Of a stretch of 64,000 bases of DNA, positions 28,295 to 37,311 are shown in pieces. The DNA is taken from contig CAYLRY010000008.1 of NCBI GenBank assembly GCA_964386535.1, forward strand, positions 1 to 64,000, written 5' to 3'. Source of the DNA: CAYLRY01 sp964386535. Lineage in GTDB: Bacteria > Chloroflexota > Dehalococcoidia > Dehalococcoidales > UBA3254. Below the pieces are notes generated by a model. It saw only the letters and a list, made by a program, of their open reading frames with translations, was not told the DNA's origin and made no database searches. The position numbers and the translations under genes were made by a program. The number at the start of each line of letters is the position of its first letter. Within the stretch, counting starts at the first letter, position 1.

Positions 28295-28451
28295 TCAAAT
28301 ACAGAGTAGAAGACCTATCTGATAAAACTGACCATTATTTTTAATCCCTGAGTTTTTCACTATGGAACCTACCCTTCGAATGACTGAAAGAAACTTGAAA
28401 TTTGAAGGATAAAATATAAATATCATTAATATTAAATCAAGGAGGATATAA

Positions 28452-28973
28452 ATGGCAGAGTCGAAATATGAAAAATACATAACCCGGAAAGCGGCGGTTT
28501 TGACACGGATTGATGATCAGGGGGTTGTCAGATTTGAGGTTCCTCCAACACCTGGCATCCCTCTAAAAAATAAGGACAACACCGGACCCCGAATGATCTT
28601 CTCCAACGATGTAGTTAAAGAAGCTACCACTAAAATAGAATACGGATTTATTTTAAAAGATACCGTATTGCTTAATAATAGTCAGAATTATGGTGCGCAT
28701 AGGCATGATTATCCCGAGATTTTCCTTTTCCTGGGTAGCGATCCAAATAATACCAATTATTTGGGTGCTGAGGGAGAATTCTGGCTGGGTGAAGGAGATG
28801 AACTGGAAAAAGTCAGGCTGGATACTTCCTGTAGCGTTTACATACCACCTAATCTAGCTCATTTTCCTTTGTTTTTCAGAAACGTTAAAACTATGGTTAT
28901 AATGGGAGTTGTGATTCCCAGAGTGGGTGATCTGATACCAGTGCCCATACCCAGACCCAGAGTAAACCCATAG
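28452..28973 (+). CDS. Cupin-like protein of unknown function
   Basis: A 173-residue soluble protein. The segment GAHRHDYPEIFLFLGSDPNNTNYLGAEGEFWLGEGDE has the H..HxxxE pattern of cupin motif 1 (two His and one Glu as candidate metal ligands). SCSVYIPPNLAHFPL is motif 2, with its His. It ends in a Pro-rich tail (PVPIPRPRVNP). An excellent AAGGAGG site precedes the ATG. It is monocistronic between the regulator and the ABC importer set. The metal and reaction are unknown. Confidence 0.78.
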   Translation: MAESKYEKYITRKAAVLTRIDDQGVVRFEVPPTPGIPLKNKDNTGPRMIFSNDVVKEATTKIEYGFILKDTVLLNNSQNYGAHRHDYPEIFLFLGSDPNNTNYLGAEGEFWLGEGDELEKVRLDTSCSVYIPPNLAHFPLFFRNVKTMVIMGVVIPRVGDLIPVPIPRPRVNP

Positions 28974-29221
28974 AAGTAAACCAACACCGCCGATATAAAG
29001 ATACAGCGGAAAAATCTTTTCCATTTTGGATGGAAAACAGTTTTCTTATCTATTATTAATGATTTTTTAGTTATTATTTTTAATATTATTTATTATAACA
29101 TATCTTTATATTATTTTATATTTTATATAACATATACACATAAGCCAGATTAGCTGTCTTTTTAATTTTATATTTTTTACCTGACAGCTCGTAATGGCCT
29201 GTCAGGGTCAGGAAATTGCGA
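28974..29221. other. AT-rich region with a hairpin before the ABC importer set
   Basis: The middle is almost pure A/T. CCTGACAG at 29180-29187 pairs with CTGTCAGG at 29199-29206, an 8-bp stem with an 11-base loop. It lies directly before the ribosome site of the next gene and may be an operator or a translation-control hairpin. Confidence 0.4.
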
Positions 29222-30043
29222 GTGAAAAAAATGATACATTTCCGCCTGTTGATGGTCTGTGTTCTGTTGTCTATCCCTGGTTTCTTAATGGCAGGTTGCA
29301 GTCAAATCAACCGGGAGCCGTTAACACTGGATAACCTGGCGGGTAAAAGAATTGGAGTGATGTGCGGCTACAGCACAGACTACATTCTTTCTAAGGACAA
29401 ATATAAAATAAACATTTACAGATATGATTATTATGCTGACATGCAACTGGCCCTCAGGTTTAACCGTCTGGATGCAGCCGCCATGGAAAATGATGAAGCC
29501 TATGTATTTTGCCGGATTGAGCCCAAATTTAAAATCGGTCTTACTCTTGATTCACACTTAGAGTTCGGTTATCCATTCAATGCCGATAAGATTGAGTTTC
29601 TGGAACTTTTTAACAATTTCGCCAGAGAATTTCAGCAAACAGAAGAATATGCGGATATTGTCAGACGGGTTGAGGAGTCTGCCCAAATCCCGTATCAACC
29701 TAAGAAGGTCACTAACGTGGTGACTACAGACAGGGTATTAAAGGTGGCGGCTTTTGACGGCTGGGAGCCGGTATCCTACATCAATACCGAAACCAATGAA
29801 TGGGAGGGGTCTGATGTAGAAATGCTGACTTACTTTGCCAACAGCATAGGAGCTAAATTGGAGCTAAGTATTAAGAGCTACAACCAGATGCTGATAGAGC
29901 TTGGCAGTGGACTTCTTGATTTTATCATCTGCCCCGAGACCATGTTATATAAAAAAGATATGGAAATGAGTAAAAATATAACCATGTCCAATGGCGTCTT
30001 TTATAAGGATATTGTTCTGATTGTTAATAGTGAGGAGCCATAA
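29222..30043 (+). CDS. Polar amino acid-type (family 3) solute-binding lipoprotein with permuted lobes
   Basis: About 273 residues from a GTG start with AGGA nine bases upstream; a TTG six bases earlier is too close to the site. The lipobox is FLMAGC (C26). Residues about 32-155 resemble the second half of an SBP_bac_3 protein (LDNLAGKRIGVMCGYSTDYIL, RLDAAAMENDEA, a late FNNFAREF). Residues about 160-270 resemble the first half (VLKVAAFDGWEPVSYINTETNEWEGSDVEMLTYFANSIGAKLEL, then LGSGLLDFIICPET). The lobes are therefore in reverse order to the usual protein. It is the first gene of a tight set: permease and ATPase-switch fusion follow with one- and four-base overlaps. Confidence 0.82.
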   Translation: MKKMIHFRLLMVCVLLSIPGFLMAGCSQINREPLTLDNLAGKRIGVMCGYSTDYILSKDKYKINIYRYDYYADMQLALRFNRLDAAAMENDEAYVFCRIEPKFKIGLTLDSHLEFGYPFNADKIEFLELFNNFAREFQQTEEYADIVRRVEESAQIPYQPKKVTNVVTTDRVLKVAAFDGWEPVSYINTETNEWEGSDVEMLTYFANSIGAKLELSIKSYNQMLIELGSGLLDFIICPETMLYKKDMEMSKNITMSNGVFYKDIVLIVNSEEP

Positions 30044-30762
30044 TGGAAGAATTAATTCAGACTATAAAAAATTCAATCTATATTAACCTCATTTATGAGG
30101 ATAGATATTGGTTCATCCTTAAAGGTTTCGGTATGACGCTATACTTGACTGTTACGACATTTTTACTGGGTACCGTTATAGGGGCGATATTCTGTAGATT
30201 GCGGCTTATCAGGAATCCTGCTATAACAACGGTCGTAATCTGGCTTAAAAACCTCTTTATTCGCCTGCCTACCCTGGTACTGCTGATAATTTTTGCATAC
30301 TGGCTTTTTGCCAATACAGGTATTGACACTGTCCCTCTGGCAATATTAGCCTTTGCTCTGAAAGCAGGCTCTTATATCAGCGATATCATGTACAGTGCTG
30401 TTATTACAGTAAATAAGGGAGAAGTGGAAGCAGGACGGACCCTCGGTATGTCCACATTTACAGTTTTTCGCCTGGTGGTTCTGCCTCAAGCTATTAAAAA
30501 CGCTTTACCGGTTTATAAAAACCAGTTGATCATCACAATGCAGGAAACCTCGCTGGTGGGATTCTTAGCCATTAATGATCTGACACGTGCCAGCCAGGTT
30601 ATTACTAGCCGGACTATGGATCCTTACATCTCTATCATCATTACAGTAATAGCCTATTTATTAATCGGTGGTGTCTCTGGACTATTATTCAGGGTGGTAG
30701 AAAGAGACCGGCATTTGGAATATGCCGCACTTAAAAAACAGGAAAAGGCTAAAGCAATATGA
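30043..30762 (+). CDS. Polar amino acid ABC transporter permease (HisM/GlnP type)
   Basis: A 239-residue inner membrane protein with five or so TM segments. The N-terminal amphipathic part leads into ILKGFGMTLYLTVTTFLLGTVIGAIF, the family start. The EAA loop reads EAGRTLGMSTFTVFRLVVLPQAIKNALP, which couples to the ATPase. Its ATG overlaps the stop of the binding protein by one base (TAATG), and it overlaps the ATPase gene by four (ATGA), so translation is coupled. Confidence 0.93.
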   Translation: MEELIQTIKNSIYINLIYEDRYWFILKGFGMTLYLTVTTFLLGTVIGAIFCRLRLIRNPAITTVVIWLKNLFIRLPTLVLLIIFAYWLFANTGIDTVPLAILAFALKAGSYISDIMYSAVITVNKGEVEAGRTLGMSTFTVFRLVVLPQAIKNALPVYKNQLIITMQETSLVGFLAINDLTRASQVITSRTMDPYISIIITVIAYLLIGGVSGLLFRVVERDRHLEYAALKKQEKAKAI

Positions 30763-31844
30763 TCTCGATAAAACACTTATATAAAAGTTTCGGGAAAAAT
30801 CTGATTTTAAAAGATATTTGTATTGACATCAATGACGGTGAGGTTGTGGCAATCATCGGCCCGTCAGGTTGCGGAAAAAGTACTTTAATCCGCTGTATAA
30901 ATCTTCTGGAACAACCTGACTCCGGTCAAATCTTCATCGGAGGGGAAGAGATCACCCGCAAGGGTGCAGATATTAATACAGTCCGCCGTAAACTGGGTAT
31001 GGTATATCAATCTTTCAACTTATTTTCCCATCAGACGGCATTAGAAAACGTTATTCTTTCCCCCATACACGTCCTCAAACTCCCCAGGGAACAGGCAATC
31101 AAGGAAGCTATGGGTTATCTGGAATTAGTAGGTATTGCCAACCGTGCGGACTTTTTACCAGACCAGCTATCAGGAGGGCAGAAGCAAAGAGTAGCCATTG
31201 CCCGCTGTCTGGCTATGCATCCAGAGGCCATCCTCTTCGATGAGCCTACATCTGCTCTGGACCCAACTATGGTAGATGAAGTATTGTCGGTCATCCGTAA
31301 GCTGGTAAAAAACGGTTTAACCTGTATAATTGTCACTCATGAAATGAATTTTGCACGGAAAATCGCAACCAGGGTACTTTACATGGACGATAAAATAATT
31401 TATGAAAGCGGCACACCCGAAGAAATATTCGACCATCCGCAAAAGGAGAAAACCAGAATATTTATCCACAAGCTGAAGGTGTTGACCATTGAAGCCGCAC
31501 TTTCTGAAATGGATATGTATGATATCACCCGGCAGGTTTCTGATTATTGCTTTAAGTATGATATGAATCTGAGGGAAACCAATATCATCAACCTGATCTG
31601 CGAGGAATACGTTACCAACCTCATGAAACGGCCTAAAGCCGGTGAATGGATCGCCTTATCTGTACGTTATAATGAACAAAACGGGTCTAAAGAACTGGTA
31701 TTTCGGGATAATTTCCCGGCTGGGAATTTTTTTGAAAGTACGGATTTCGATAGTGTCAGTGCCAGGCTGATCAAAGGTTTTACGCGGTCCCTCGATTACC
31801 GCAGAGTTGATGATCAGAATATCGTAGAAATGCAATTGCTTTAG
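30759..31844 (+). CDS. ABC ATPase (GlnQ type) fused to an RsbW-like HATPase domain
   Basis: 361 residues. Residues 1-240 are a full amino acid ABC ATPase: Walker A GPSGCGKST (34-42), Q-loop near 84, signature LSGGQ (137-141), Walker B with D161/E162 and H-loop H194. Residues 241-361 are extra and resemble an anti-sigma/serine kinase HATPase_c_2 domain. ICEEYVTN with N287 fits the N-box, VFRDNFPAGNFF the G1/D-box region, and SARLIKGFTRSLDYRRVDDQNIVEM the closing helix-strand part. The ATP-lid glycines are poorly kept, so kinase activity is uncertain. The downstream STAS protein would be its natural partner. I know of no standard amino acid importer with this fusion. Confidence 0.88.
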   Translation: MISIKHLYKSFGKNLILKDICIDINDGEVVAIIGPSGCGKSTLIRCINLLEQPDSGQIFIGGEEITRKGADINTVRRKLGMVYQSFNLFSHQTALENVILSPIHVLKLPREQAIKEAMGYLELVGIANRADFLPDQLSGGQKQRVAIARCLAMHPEAILFDEPTSALDPTMVDEVLSVIRKLVKNGLTCIIVTHEMNFARKIATRVLYMDDKIIYESGTPEEIFDHPQKEKTRIFIHKLKVLTIEAALSEMDMYDITRQVSDYCFKYDMNLRETNIINLICEEYVTNLMKRPKAGEWIALSVRYNEQNGSKELVFRDNFPAGNFFESTDFDSVSARLIKGFTRSLDYRRVDDQNIVEMQLL

Positions 31845-32095
31845 TTAAACATCCTGACTGAACAACTATCGCTGTATTCTTTACATGGCCTGATTTTCAT
31901 CGCTGCGCGCTCTGTCATAGCTTTTTTGAAGAGTCCCTTAACACACTTAATTAAGCCCGGCCCAAAAATCCAGATTCAAAACGGGAACCCATTAAAATAA
32001 ATCTTTAAAGGAAATGTAATTGCAGCCCGTCCTCTAAAAAGATAAACTTATTAAGAACAATAAGACCGGAAGGTTCCGTTTTTGGAGTTAAACTG
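31845..32095. other. Spacer between the ABC set and the STAS gene
   Basis: 251 bases without a gene. A CGGAA-TTCCG inverted repeat followed by TTTTTGG lies at about 32068-32085, immediately before the GGAG of the STAS gene. The loop is only two bases, so it is not a credible terminator. Confidence 0.35.
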
Positions 32096-33400
32096 GTGAA
32101 GCTAAAATCTGAGCGTAAAAACAGTGTTCTCATAATAACCCCAGTAGGCAGGCTGGATGCTTTCGAGGCGATTGGACTGGGTAAAGATCTGGATAATCTC
32201 GTTATGGAAGATGATATATATCTAGTTCTGGACATGGCTAACGTACCTTATTTAAGCAGCGGCGGCATCAGAGTTCTTTTAGCTGTAAATAAAAAATTGT
32301 CCAGAAAGAAAGGACTGGTTTTTCTCTGCAGCCTGTGCGAGTATCCTGTCCAGGTGTTGAAAATGGCTGGTCTGGATAACGTTTTTAATACTTGTGATTC
32401 TGTTGAGGCTGCCCTTTTTCAAATTTCTAACCTGAAAAGTATACAACGCCATCAAAAGGACCTGCAAAGTCTTCCCTGTTATAAAATCAAAGATATAAGT
32501 TTTCAGGTTTTTCATGCTAACGATAACAATGCAACTTTGAAAATTGTCGGCAGCCTGACGAAAGTGATGCATGCCACACTTGAACCTGAAGACATCCGGC
32601 GGCGGCGTTTTTCTGAAACAGAATACTCCATCGGTCTGGGTGCTCTGGGAGGCGGCCTGGACGATTGTTTTCCTCTGCTGGGGGAAATGATGACCATAGG
32701 AGGAACAATGGTCTGGCTGCCAACTGATGGTAATGATACACCTGATTTTCTTATTCCCCAAAAAGATACGGGTGAGGTCATGATCCACACCGGCCTTAAT
32801 ATGGCCCTTGAAGGCCAGTTTAATGATATAATCCTGGTAGGCGCTGTTGAAGCCGGTTTGCCTATTACCCTTATTGATTTTTACGAAGCTATCTTCCAAA
32901 TTGCACGGGTACGGCAGATACCACACAGCAGCCTGGCCAGCGTAGCAATGGTATCCAATCTGGATGCACTGTTCAGCTCAGGGGTCAAGATATCACCCAT
33001 TAATAAATTTACACCCACTAATCACGGTATGATCACTGATCCGGAAAATATAGGTCAGTGGATGGATGTTAACACTGAGCCCAAACATTGTGAACAGACT
33101 ATGGTAAGTTTCGGGCTGGGTCTGGACTTAACTTTGGACCTTTCAGGTCTTTCAAAAGCCAGCCTGGATAATGTATTTTACCTGCATCCGGCCAATGTGG
33201 GCAGCAAAAAAATGCTTCTACATAATCATGGCGTGGTTTTTCATAACGTGCGGTGGCAGTATGTTCTGAATCTGGATGCTGAAATCAGGAGGATTGTCCG
33301 TGAGGGTGAGTTTGTGGATATGCGTCACCTTCTGGATACCACCCGGTTCACCCGGGCCATTGCCGGTGTTTCATATATTTCAAACATAAGGTCCGAATAA
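32096..33400 (+). CDS. STAS-domain protein with large unidentified C-terminal domain
   Basis: A 434-residue protein, GTG start with GGAG eight bases upstream. Residues 1-110 are a STAS (anti-sigma antagonist) domain. VLDMANVPYLSSGGIRVLL carries the Ser that RsbW-type kinases phosphorylate (S54/S55 before GG). Residues about 130-434 form a domain I do not recognise, with a Gly-rich YSIGLGALGGGLDDCFPLLGE stretch, GGTMVWLPTDGNDTPDF and several conserved-looking Asp/His. A PP2C/SpoIIE-like phosphatase was considered, but its metal-binding DG motifs are not convincing. Following the ATPase-RsbW fusion, it suggests a partner-switch unit tied to the importer. Confidence 0.8.
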   Translation: MKLKSERKNSVLIITPVGRLDAFEAIGLGKDLDNLVMEDDIYLVLDMANVPYLSSGGIRVLLAVNKKLSRKKGLVFLCSLCEYPVQVLKMAGLDNVFNTCDSVEAALFQISNLKSIQRHQKDLQSLPCYKIKDISFQVFHANDNNATLKIVGSLTKVMHATLEPEDIRRRRFSETEYSIGLGALGGGLDDCFPLLGEMMTIGGTMVWLPTDGNDTPDFLIPQKDTGEVMIHTGLNMALEGQFNDIILVGAVEAGLPITLIDFYEAIFQIARVRQIPHSSLASVAMVSNLDALFSSGVKISPINKFTPTNHGMITDPENIGQWMDVNTEPKHCEQTMVSFGLGLDLTLDLSGLSKASLDNVFYLHPANVGSKKMLLHNHGVVFHNVRWQYVLNLDAEIRRIVREGEFVDMRHLLDTTRFTRAIAGVSYISNIRSE

Positions 33401-33541
33401 TTTGTATTCAGGAAACGACCTGGCGACGGGAGGCCGAAATTGGTCGTTTAAAAATTACCTATTAGATTCACAAGTCTCCTTGCGGTAGGCTGAAAGCATA
33501 TACGGCAAATCAGGTCCAGCAGTAAGCTCAGCCTGATATTA

Positions 33542-33571
33542 TTGACACGGATCAATCACCTGTGATATACA
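33542..33571 (+). promoter_or_regulatory. Candidate promoter with palindromic site before the Bcr-like operon
   Basis: TTGACA at 33542-33547 and TATACA at 33566-33571 are 18 bases apart. The spacer and -10 edge contain ATCAC-CT-GTGAT at 33555-33566, a CRP/FNR-like half-site pair that could be an operator. The rest of the 338-base gap (33401-33738) holds nothing else recognisable. Confidence 0.5.
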
Positions 33572-33738
33572 TATACTAAAATTATATCGATGCTTCTACC
33601 TATAATATTCCCCCGTTTTTACCACCTTGCCGGCGTACAAATAAGTTCCTTTTCAGGTTCCGGAAACCTGTGGACATGGATGGTAGATACCGTATTCATT
33701 TAATAACTCGATGTGCAAGTGGAGGATCAGTCAGGGAA

Positions 33739-34869
33739 ATGGAAAAATTTCATGAAATACTAAAAAATCACCACCAGTATGCCAGAGAATGGAAAAAGAA
33801 AACCGGAAGAAAAGTGCTGGGCTACTACGAACCCTATATGCCTGAGGAGGTAGCTTATGCTGCCGGTGTCCTGCCTGTCCGGCTTTTAAGTGAACATGAG
33901 CCTGATGATATTACCGACCATTTTATGTATGGTCAGTGCGCTTGTAGCCGTGATCTTTTAAACCAGTTTTCCAAAGGTAGGTTTGACTATATAGATGGCC
34001 ATGTTTATGCTGAAGCCTGCCAGTGGATGCGTGGAGCCTTCCAGACGTGTGGTGCGTATATGCCGGAAGATACTTATCATCATTATGTCTATACGCCTGA
34101 TTATACCGACGGTCCCCGGTCTAAAAGCCTGATGCGTTCTGAAGTAGAATCATTCAAAAAATCCCTGGAGAAATGGACCGGCCAAAAAATTACCAATCGT
34201 TTACTGGACCACTCAATCAACGTTTATAATACTAACCGCCGGCTGCTGCACCAGATCTATGAAATGCGCCGCCTGGACAATCCTGTGGTTACCGGGACAG
34301 AAGCCATGGAAATGGTGCTGACCTCCCAGATCATGGACAAAGATGAACATAACAAACTGCTGCGTGAAGCTATCAAAGAGCTAAGACAGCGTAAACAGGT
34401 TAATAATAAGGGCATTCGCGTCATGTTGATCGGTAGCCCAACATCAGATGTAGAACTGGAAAAGCTGATAGAATCGCTGGGGGCAGTTGTAGTGATAGAT
34501 GAATTATGCACCGGTGCAGGTTATTTCTGGAACGAAGTGGTACCTCTGGAAGACCGTTTGATGGCTATTTCACTCCGCTATCTAGGGAAACCACATTGCG
34601 CCTTAAAAGATAACAACTGGAGAAGGCGCCCGGCATTTATCCATCAACTGTACGAAGACTATAATGCTAAAGGTGTGATTATCTCCAAGCAGATTTATTG
34701 CCATCCGCACGGGACGGATAATCCTGAACTCTGGAAGCAGTTTAGAGAGCACTATATGCCGTTTCACTATTTGGAAAGAGACACCACCAGCCCAGGGCGT
34801 GAAACGAAAGTACGCCTGGAAGCTTTCCTGAACATACTACAGGCTGACCCTGTCTTACAGGGCACTTAA
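33739..34869 (+). CDS. 2-hydroxyacyl-CoA dehydratase/benzoyl-CoA reductase subunit (BcrC/HgdB family)
   Basis: 376 residues from the ATG at 33739, chosen because the protein then begins in the usual MEKF...WKKKTGRKVLGYYEPYMPEEVAYAAGVLPV way. An in-frame ATG at 33670 would add 23 unlike residues. Cysteines at 67, 69, 94 and 104 (QCACS, EACQW, FQTCG) are candidates for the [4Fe-4S] cluster. The family forms the electron-accepting component of ATP-dependent radical enzymes that reduce or dehydrate acyl-CoA. It is the first of four genes (C, B, A, D order) that look like a class I benzoyl-CoA reductase set. Confidence 0.88.
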   Translation: MEKFHEILKNHHQYAREWKKKTGRKVLGYYEPYMPEEVAYAAGVLPVRLLSEHEPDDITDHFMYGQCACSRDLLNQFSKGRFDYIDGHVYAEACQWMRGAFQTCGAYMPEDTYHHYVYTPDYTDGPRSKSLMRSEVESFKKSLEKWTGQKITNRLLDHSINVYNTNRRLLHQIYEMRRLDNPVVTGTEAMEMVLTSQIMDKDEHNKLLREAIKELRQRKQVNNKGIRVMLIGSPTSDVELEKLIESLGAVVVIDELCTGAGYFWNEVVPLEDRLMAISLRYLGKPHCALKDNNWRRRPAFIHQLYEDYNAKGVIISKQIYCHPHGTDNPELWKQFREHYMPFHYLERDTTSPGRETKVRLEAFLNILQADPVLQGT

Positions 34870-34972
34870 CCCCTGTTGACTCAATCGGCTGAAATGCGAG
34901 TTAAAAAACGGAGAGTCATAGACTGTTGTTATTAGAGAAAAGACCGGGAAATTAATCGGGAGATGATACTAT

Positions 34973-36289
34973 ATGACAAAGGGACAAAGATGGGAAACCA
35001 GGCCGCTGGAAAGCTGGGCAAAAGCCAAAGATATGCGGGCCAGATTCGAAAAAGCAGTACGCACGGCCGGGCAGGAAAAAGTTCTGCTGGCCCAGGGTGG
35101 CACTACTTCTATCTGGGCTTTTGCCTTTCCCGCAATCCGCCTGGTGGAAGATAATCCGCTGGGCGCTATGATGGCGTTTCAGAGTGATAAATTTTCGCGG
35201 GAATGCCGTCTGGCCTGTGAGATCAGAGGATGGGGTAGGGAGATCTGCGGTTATCAGTTAAACTGCTGGGGCGCCCAGTACCTGGACCGTCAAATAGACG
35301 GTAGCAAGTTCCCGCTGAGGGATATGGTAATTCCCATGCCGCATCCGTGTGATTCTCATACCAAGAGAGGCCAGCTTCCCATGGATTACTCAAATATCCC
35401 CCGCTGGCAGAGCGATACACCGGTACACACAGATGAACCGGACCCTGTTAGAGAGCAGGAAATGATCGAGAACAAGGTGGGCTGTATTCTGGATGAAATC
35501 CAGGATGTGGAAAGGATCACCGGACAGAAATTTGACGATGAAAAATTTAAAGAAGCCCTTATCAACCAGTGGAAATACCGGGAATATGCCGGAGAAGTCT
35601 GCTGCATGATTCAGCATGTGCCGGCTCCGCTGGGACAAAAGGAACTGTACTCTTTTTATACCCTGGGCAGCCTGACCAAGACCGATCCGGCTGAAACGGT
35701 GGAACTCTGGAAAATGTTGAGAGACGAGGTCAAATGGCGAACCGAAAATAATATTGCTGCGGTGGGCACAGAAAGGTACAGATGGATCGAGCATCATCCA
35801 CCTCCATGGCATTTTTTGAAATATTACCGCTATATGGAGCAATACGGCGCTGTTTGCATTGGATCACTGTACAGTCATATGATGGGCATTCCTTATGAAA
35901 TCAACGAAAAAGGTGAATATGTATCCGCCAAAACACCCCTTCAATTAGGAGTACCTTTAGAGACCCGTGAACAATGCGTACGGGCACTGGTGGGTACCAT
36001 TATGGGCGGTACCGGTCAGCAGTGGGATGATCTACTGGGCTGGCATCAAATCCGGAATATGGCTAAATATTTCAAGGTAGATGGAGCTGTCTTGGCACTA
36101 TGGCGTAGCGGTATAGGCTGCACTTATTTAAGGAAAAAATGCGGTCTGGTTTTAAGTGAAATGGGCATACGTGTGATGCATTATGAAGGTTCGCAGCCAG
36201 GCGATCGTACGGATATGGATGAAAACCGCATGCTGGATCAATTAGATGTCTGGATGGAAACACAGGGATTGCGGAAGCTGGAGGAGTAA
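34973..36289 (+). CDS. Benzoyl-CoA reductase/2-hydroxyacyl-CoA dehydratase subunit (BcrB-like)
   Basis: 438 residues, the length of BcrB. The FEKAVRTAGQEKVLLAQGGTTS N-terminal part and the ACEIRGWGREICGYQLNCWGAQY segment are of the HgdB/BcrB superfamily. Cys in QLNCW, MPHPC and LWRSGIGCTYLRKKCG are candidate cluster ligands. It follows the BcrC-like gene by 103 bases and precedes the ATPase subunits by 11. It should form a heterodimer with the BcrC-like protein and hold the substrate CoA ester and a [4Fe-4S] cluster. Whether the substrate is aromatic cannot be told. Confidence 0.85.
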   Translation: MTKGQRWETRPLESWAKAKDMRARFEKAVRTAGQEKVLLAQGGTTSIWAFAFPAIRLVEDNPLGAMMAFQSDKFSRECRLACEIRGWGREICGYQLNCWGAQYLDRQIDGSKFPLRDMVIPMPHPCDSHTKRGQLPMDYSNIPRWQSDTPVHTDEPDPVREQEMIENKVGCILDEIQDVERITGQKFDDEKFKEALINQWKYREYAGEVCCMIQHVPAPLGQKELYSFYTLGSLTKTDPAETVELWKMLRDEVKWRTENNIAAVGTERYRWIEHHPPPWHFLKYYRYMEQYGAVCIGSLYSHMMGIPYEINEKGEYVSAKTPLQLGVPLETREQCVRALVGTIMGGTGQQWDDLLGWHQIRNMAKYFKVDGAVLALWRSGIGCTYLRKKCGLVLSEMGIRVMHYEGSQPGDRTDMDENRMLDQLDVWMETQGLRKLEE

Positions 36290-36300
36290 AGGAGATTGAA

Positions 36301-37074
36301 ATGATAACCGCAGGCATAGATTTAGGGATAGAGAGCATCAAGGTGGTAATCCTGAAAGACGGACTTGTGATATCCCGCAGTATAGCTTCATCAGGCGGCG
36401 CGGATAGGAGGGAGAATGCAGAAAAAGCCTGGCAGGAGGCTCTTAAACCGGCCGGGCTTAGAGCAGAGGACGTCAGCAAAGTGGTGGCGACAGGTCAGGG
36501 CAAGTACGATGCTCGCTTTGCGGTTGAACAGGTGGTGGAGCCGGTGGCAGCAGCCAGAGCGGCCCGTTTTCTCTATCCTTCAGCCAGAGCTGTGGTAGAT
36601 GCCGGTGCAGACCAGGTACGCGTAGTAATATTGGGGGCTTCCGGTAATATTACGGAAACGGTGCTGAACCAGAAATGCGCTGCTGGCATCGGCATTTTTT
36701 TACGCTCTATAGCCCGGAGGTTAGGCTTGTCCCTGGAAGATATGAGCAGGTTGGCAGGCAAAACTAAAAGCAGGGTTGTGGTCAATGATAGCTGCGCGGT
36801 TTTTGCCGAACTGGATGCTATTGCACTGGTACAGGATGAGATCCCTTTGCAAGACATAGCCCAGGCTATTCATGAGGCCATGGCAGTTAGAATCAACTCA
36901 GTCCTTAACGATAAAATCGTTCCGGATAAAAATAATACCGTCCTGGTCGGAGGTCTGGCCAGAAATAAGGGTATTGTTAAAGCATTGAAGAAATGTTCGA
37001 AGAACAATTTTTTGATTCCTGCTGATCCTGAATACGCTTGTGCGCTGGGAGCAGCGCTTATTGCCGCAGGATAG
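36301..37074 (+). CDS. ATP-dependent activase subunit (BadF/BadG/BcrA/HgdC family)
   Basis: A 257-residue ASKHA-fold ATPase. GIDLGIESIKVVIL is the phosphate-1 motif. The cluster cysteines are C126 (NQKCAAGIG) and C165 (NDSCAVFAE), almost the positions 127 and 166 of HgdC. VLVGGLARNKGIVKAL is the adenosine motif. In HgdC a homodimer holds one [4Fe-4S] cluster; in BcrA/D a heterodimer does. Here a second, diverged activase gene follows, so a heterodimer is likely. Only 257 residues, shorter than the 430-residue BcrA of Thauera. AAAGGAG precedes the ATG. Confidence 0.88.
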   Translation: MITAGIDLGIESIKVVILKDGLVISRSIASSGGADRRENAEKAWQEALKPAGLRAEDVSKVVATGQGKYDARFAVEQVVEPVAAARAARFLYPSARAVVDAGADQVRVVILGASGNITETVLNQKCAAGIGIFLRSIARRLGLSLEDMSRLAGKTKSRVVVNDSCAVFAELDAIALVQDEIPLQDIAQAIHEAMAVRINSVLNDKIVPDKNNTVLVGGLARNKGIVKALKKCSKNNFLIPADPEYACALGAALIAAG

Positions 37075-37311
37075 AGATGATACCAATATGTGATTTTAAG
37101 ATAGGAGAGTAAAAAGACCGGACTGCTGGTTTGAATTAATGGCTGAACCTGATACCGGTGTCAGGCCAAAGATAAAAAATTTATCCAGGCAAATGAGGTA
37201 AGTACGATAAATATGAGCAGCATTATTATCATTTATAGAAAATGATATTGAAAATTAGCTATTATTAGTAGTATTTAATTAATATACCGGTTTCTGACAG
37301 GAGGTCTTACA

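Noticed and set aside
32279..32926. A 215-codon reverse frame across the STAS gene
   Set aside because: It is a shadow of the STAS protein; there is no start site or family resemblance.
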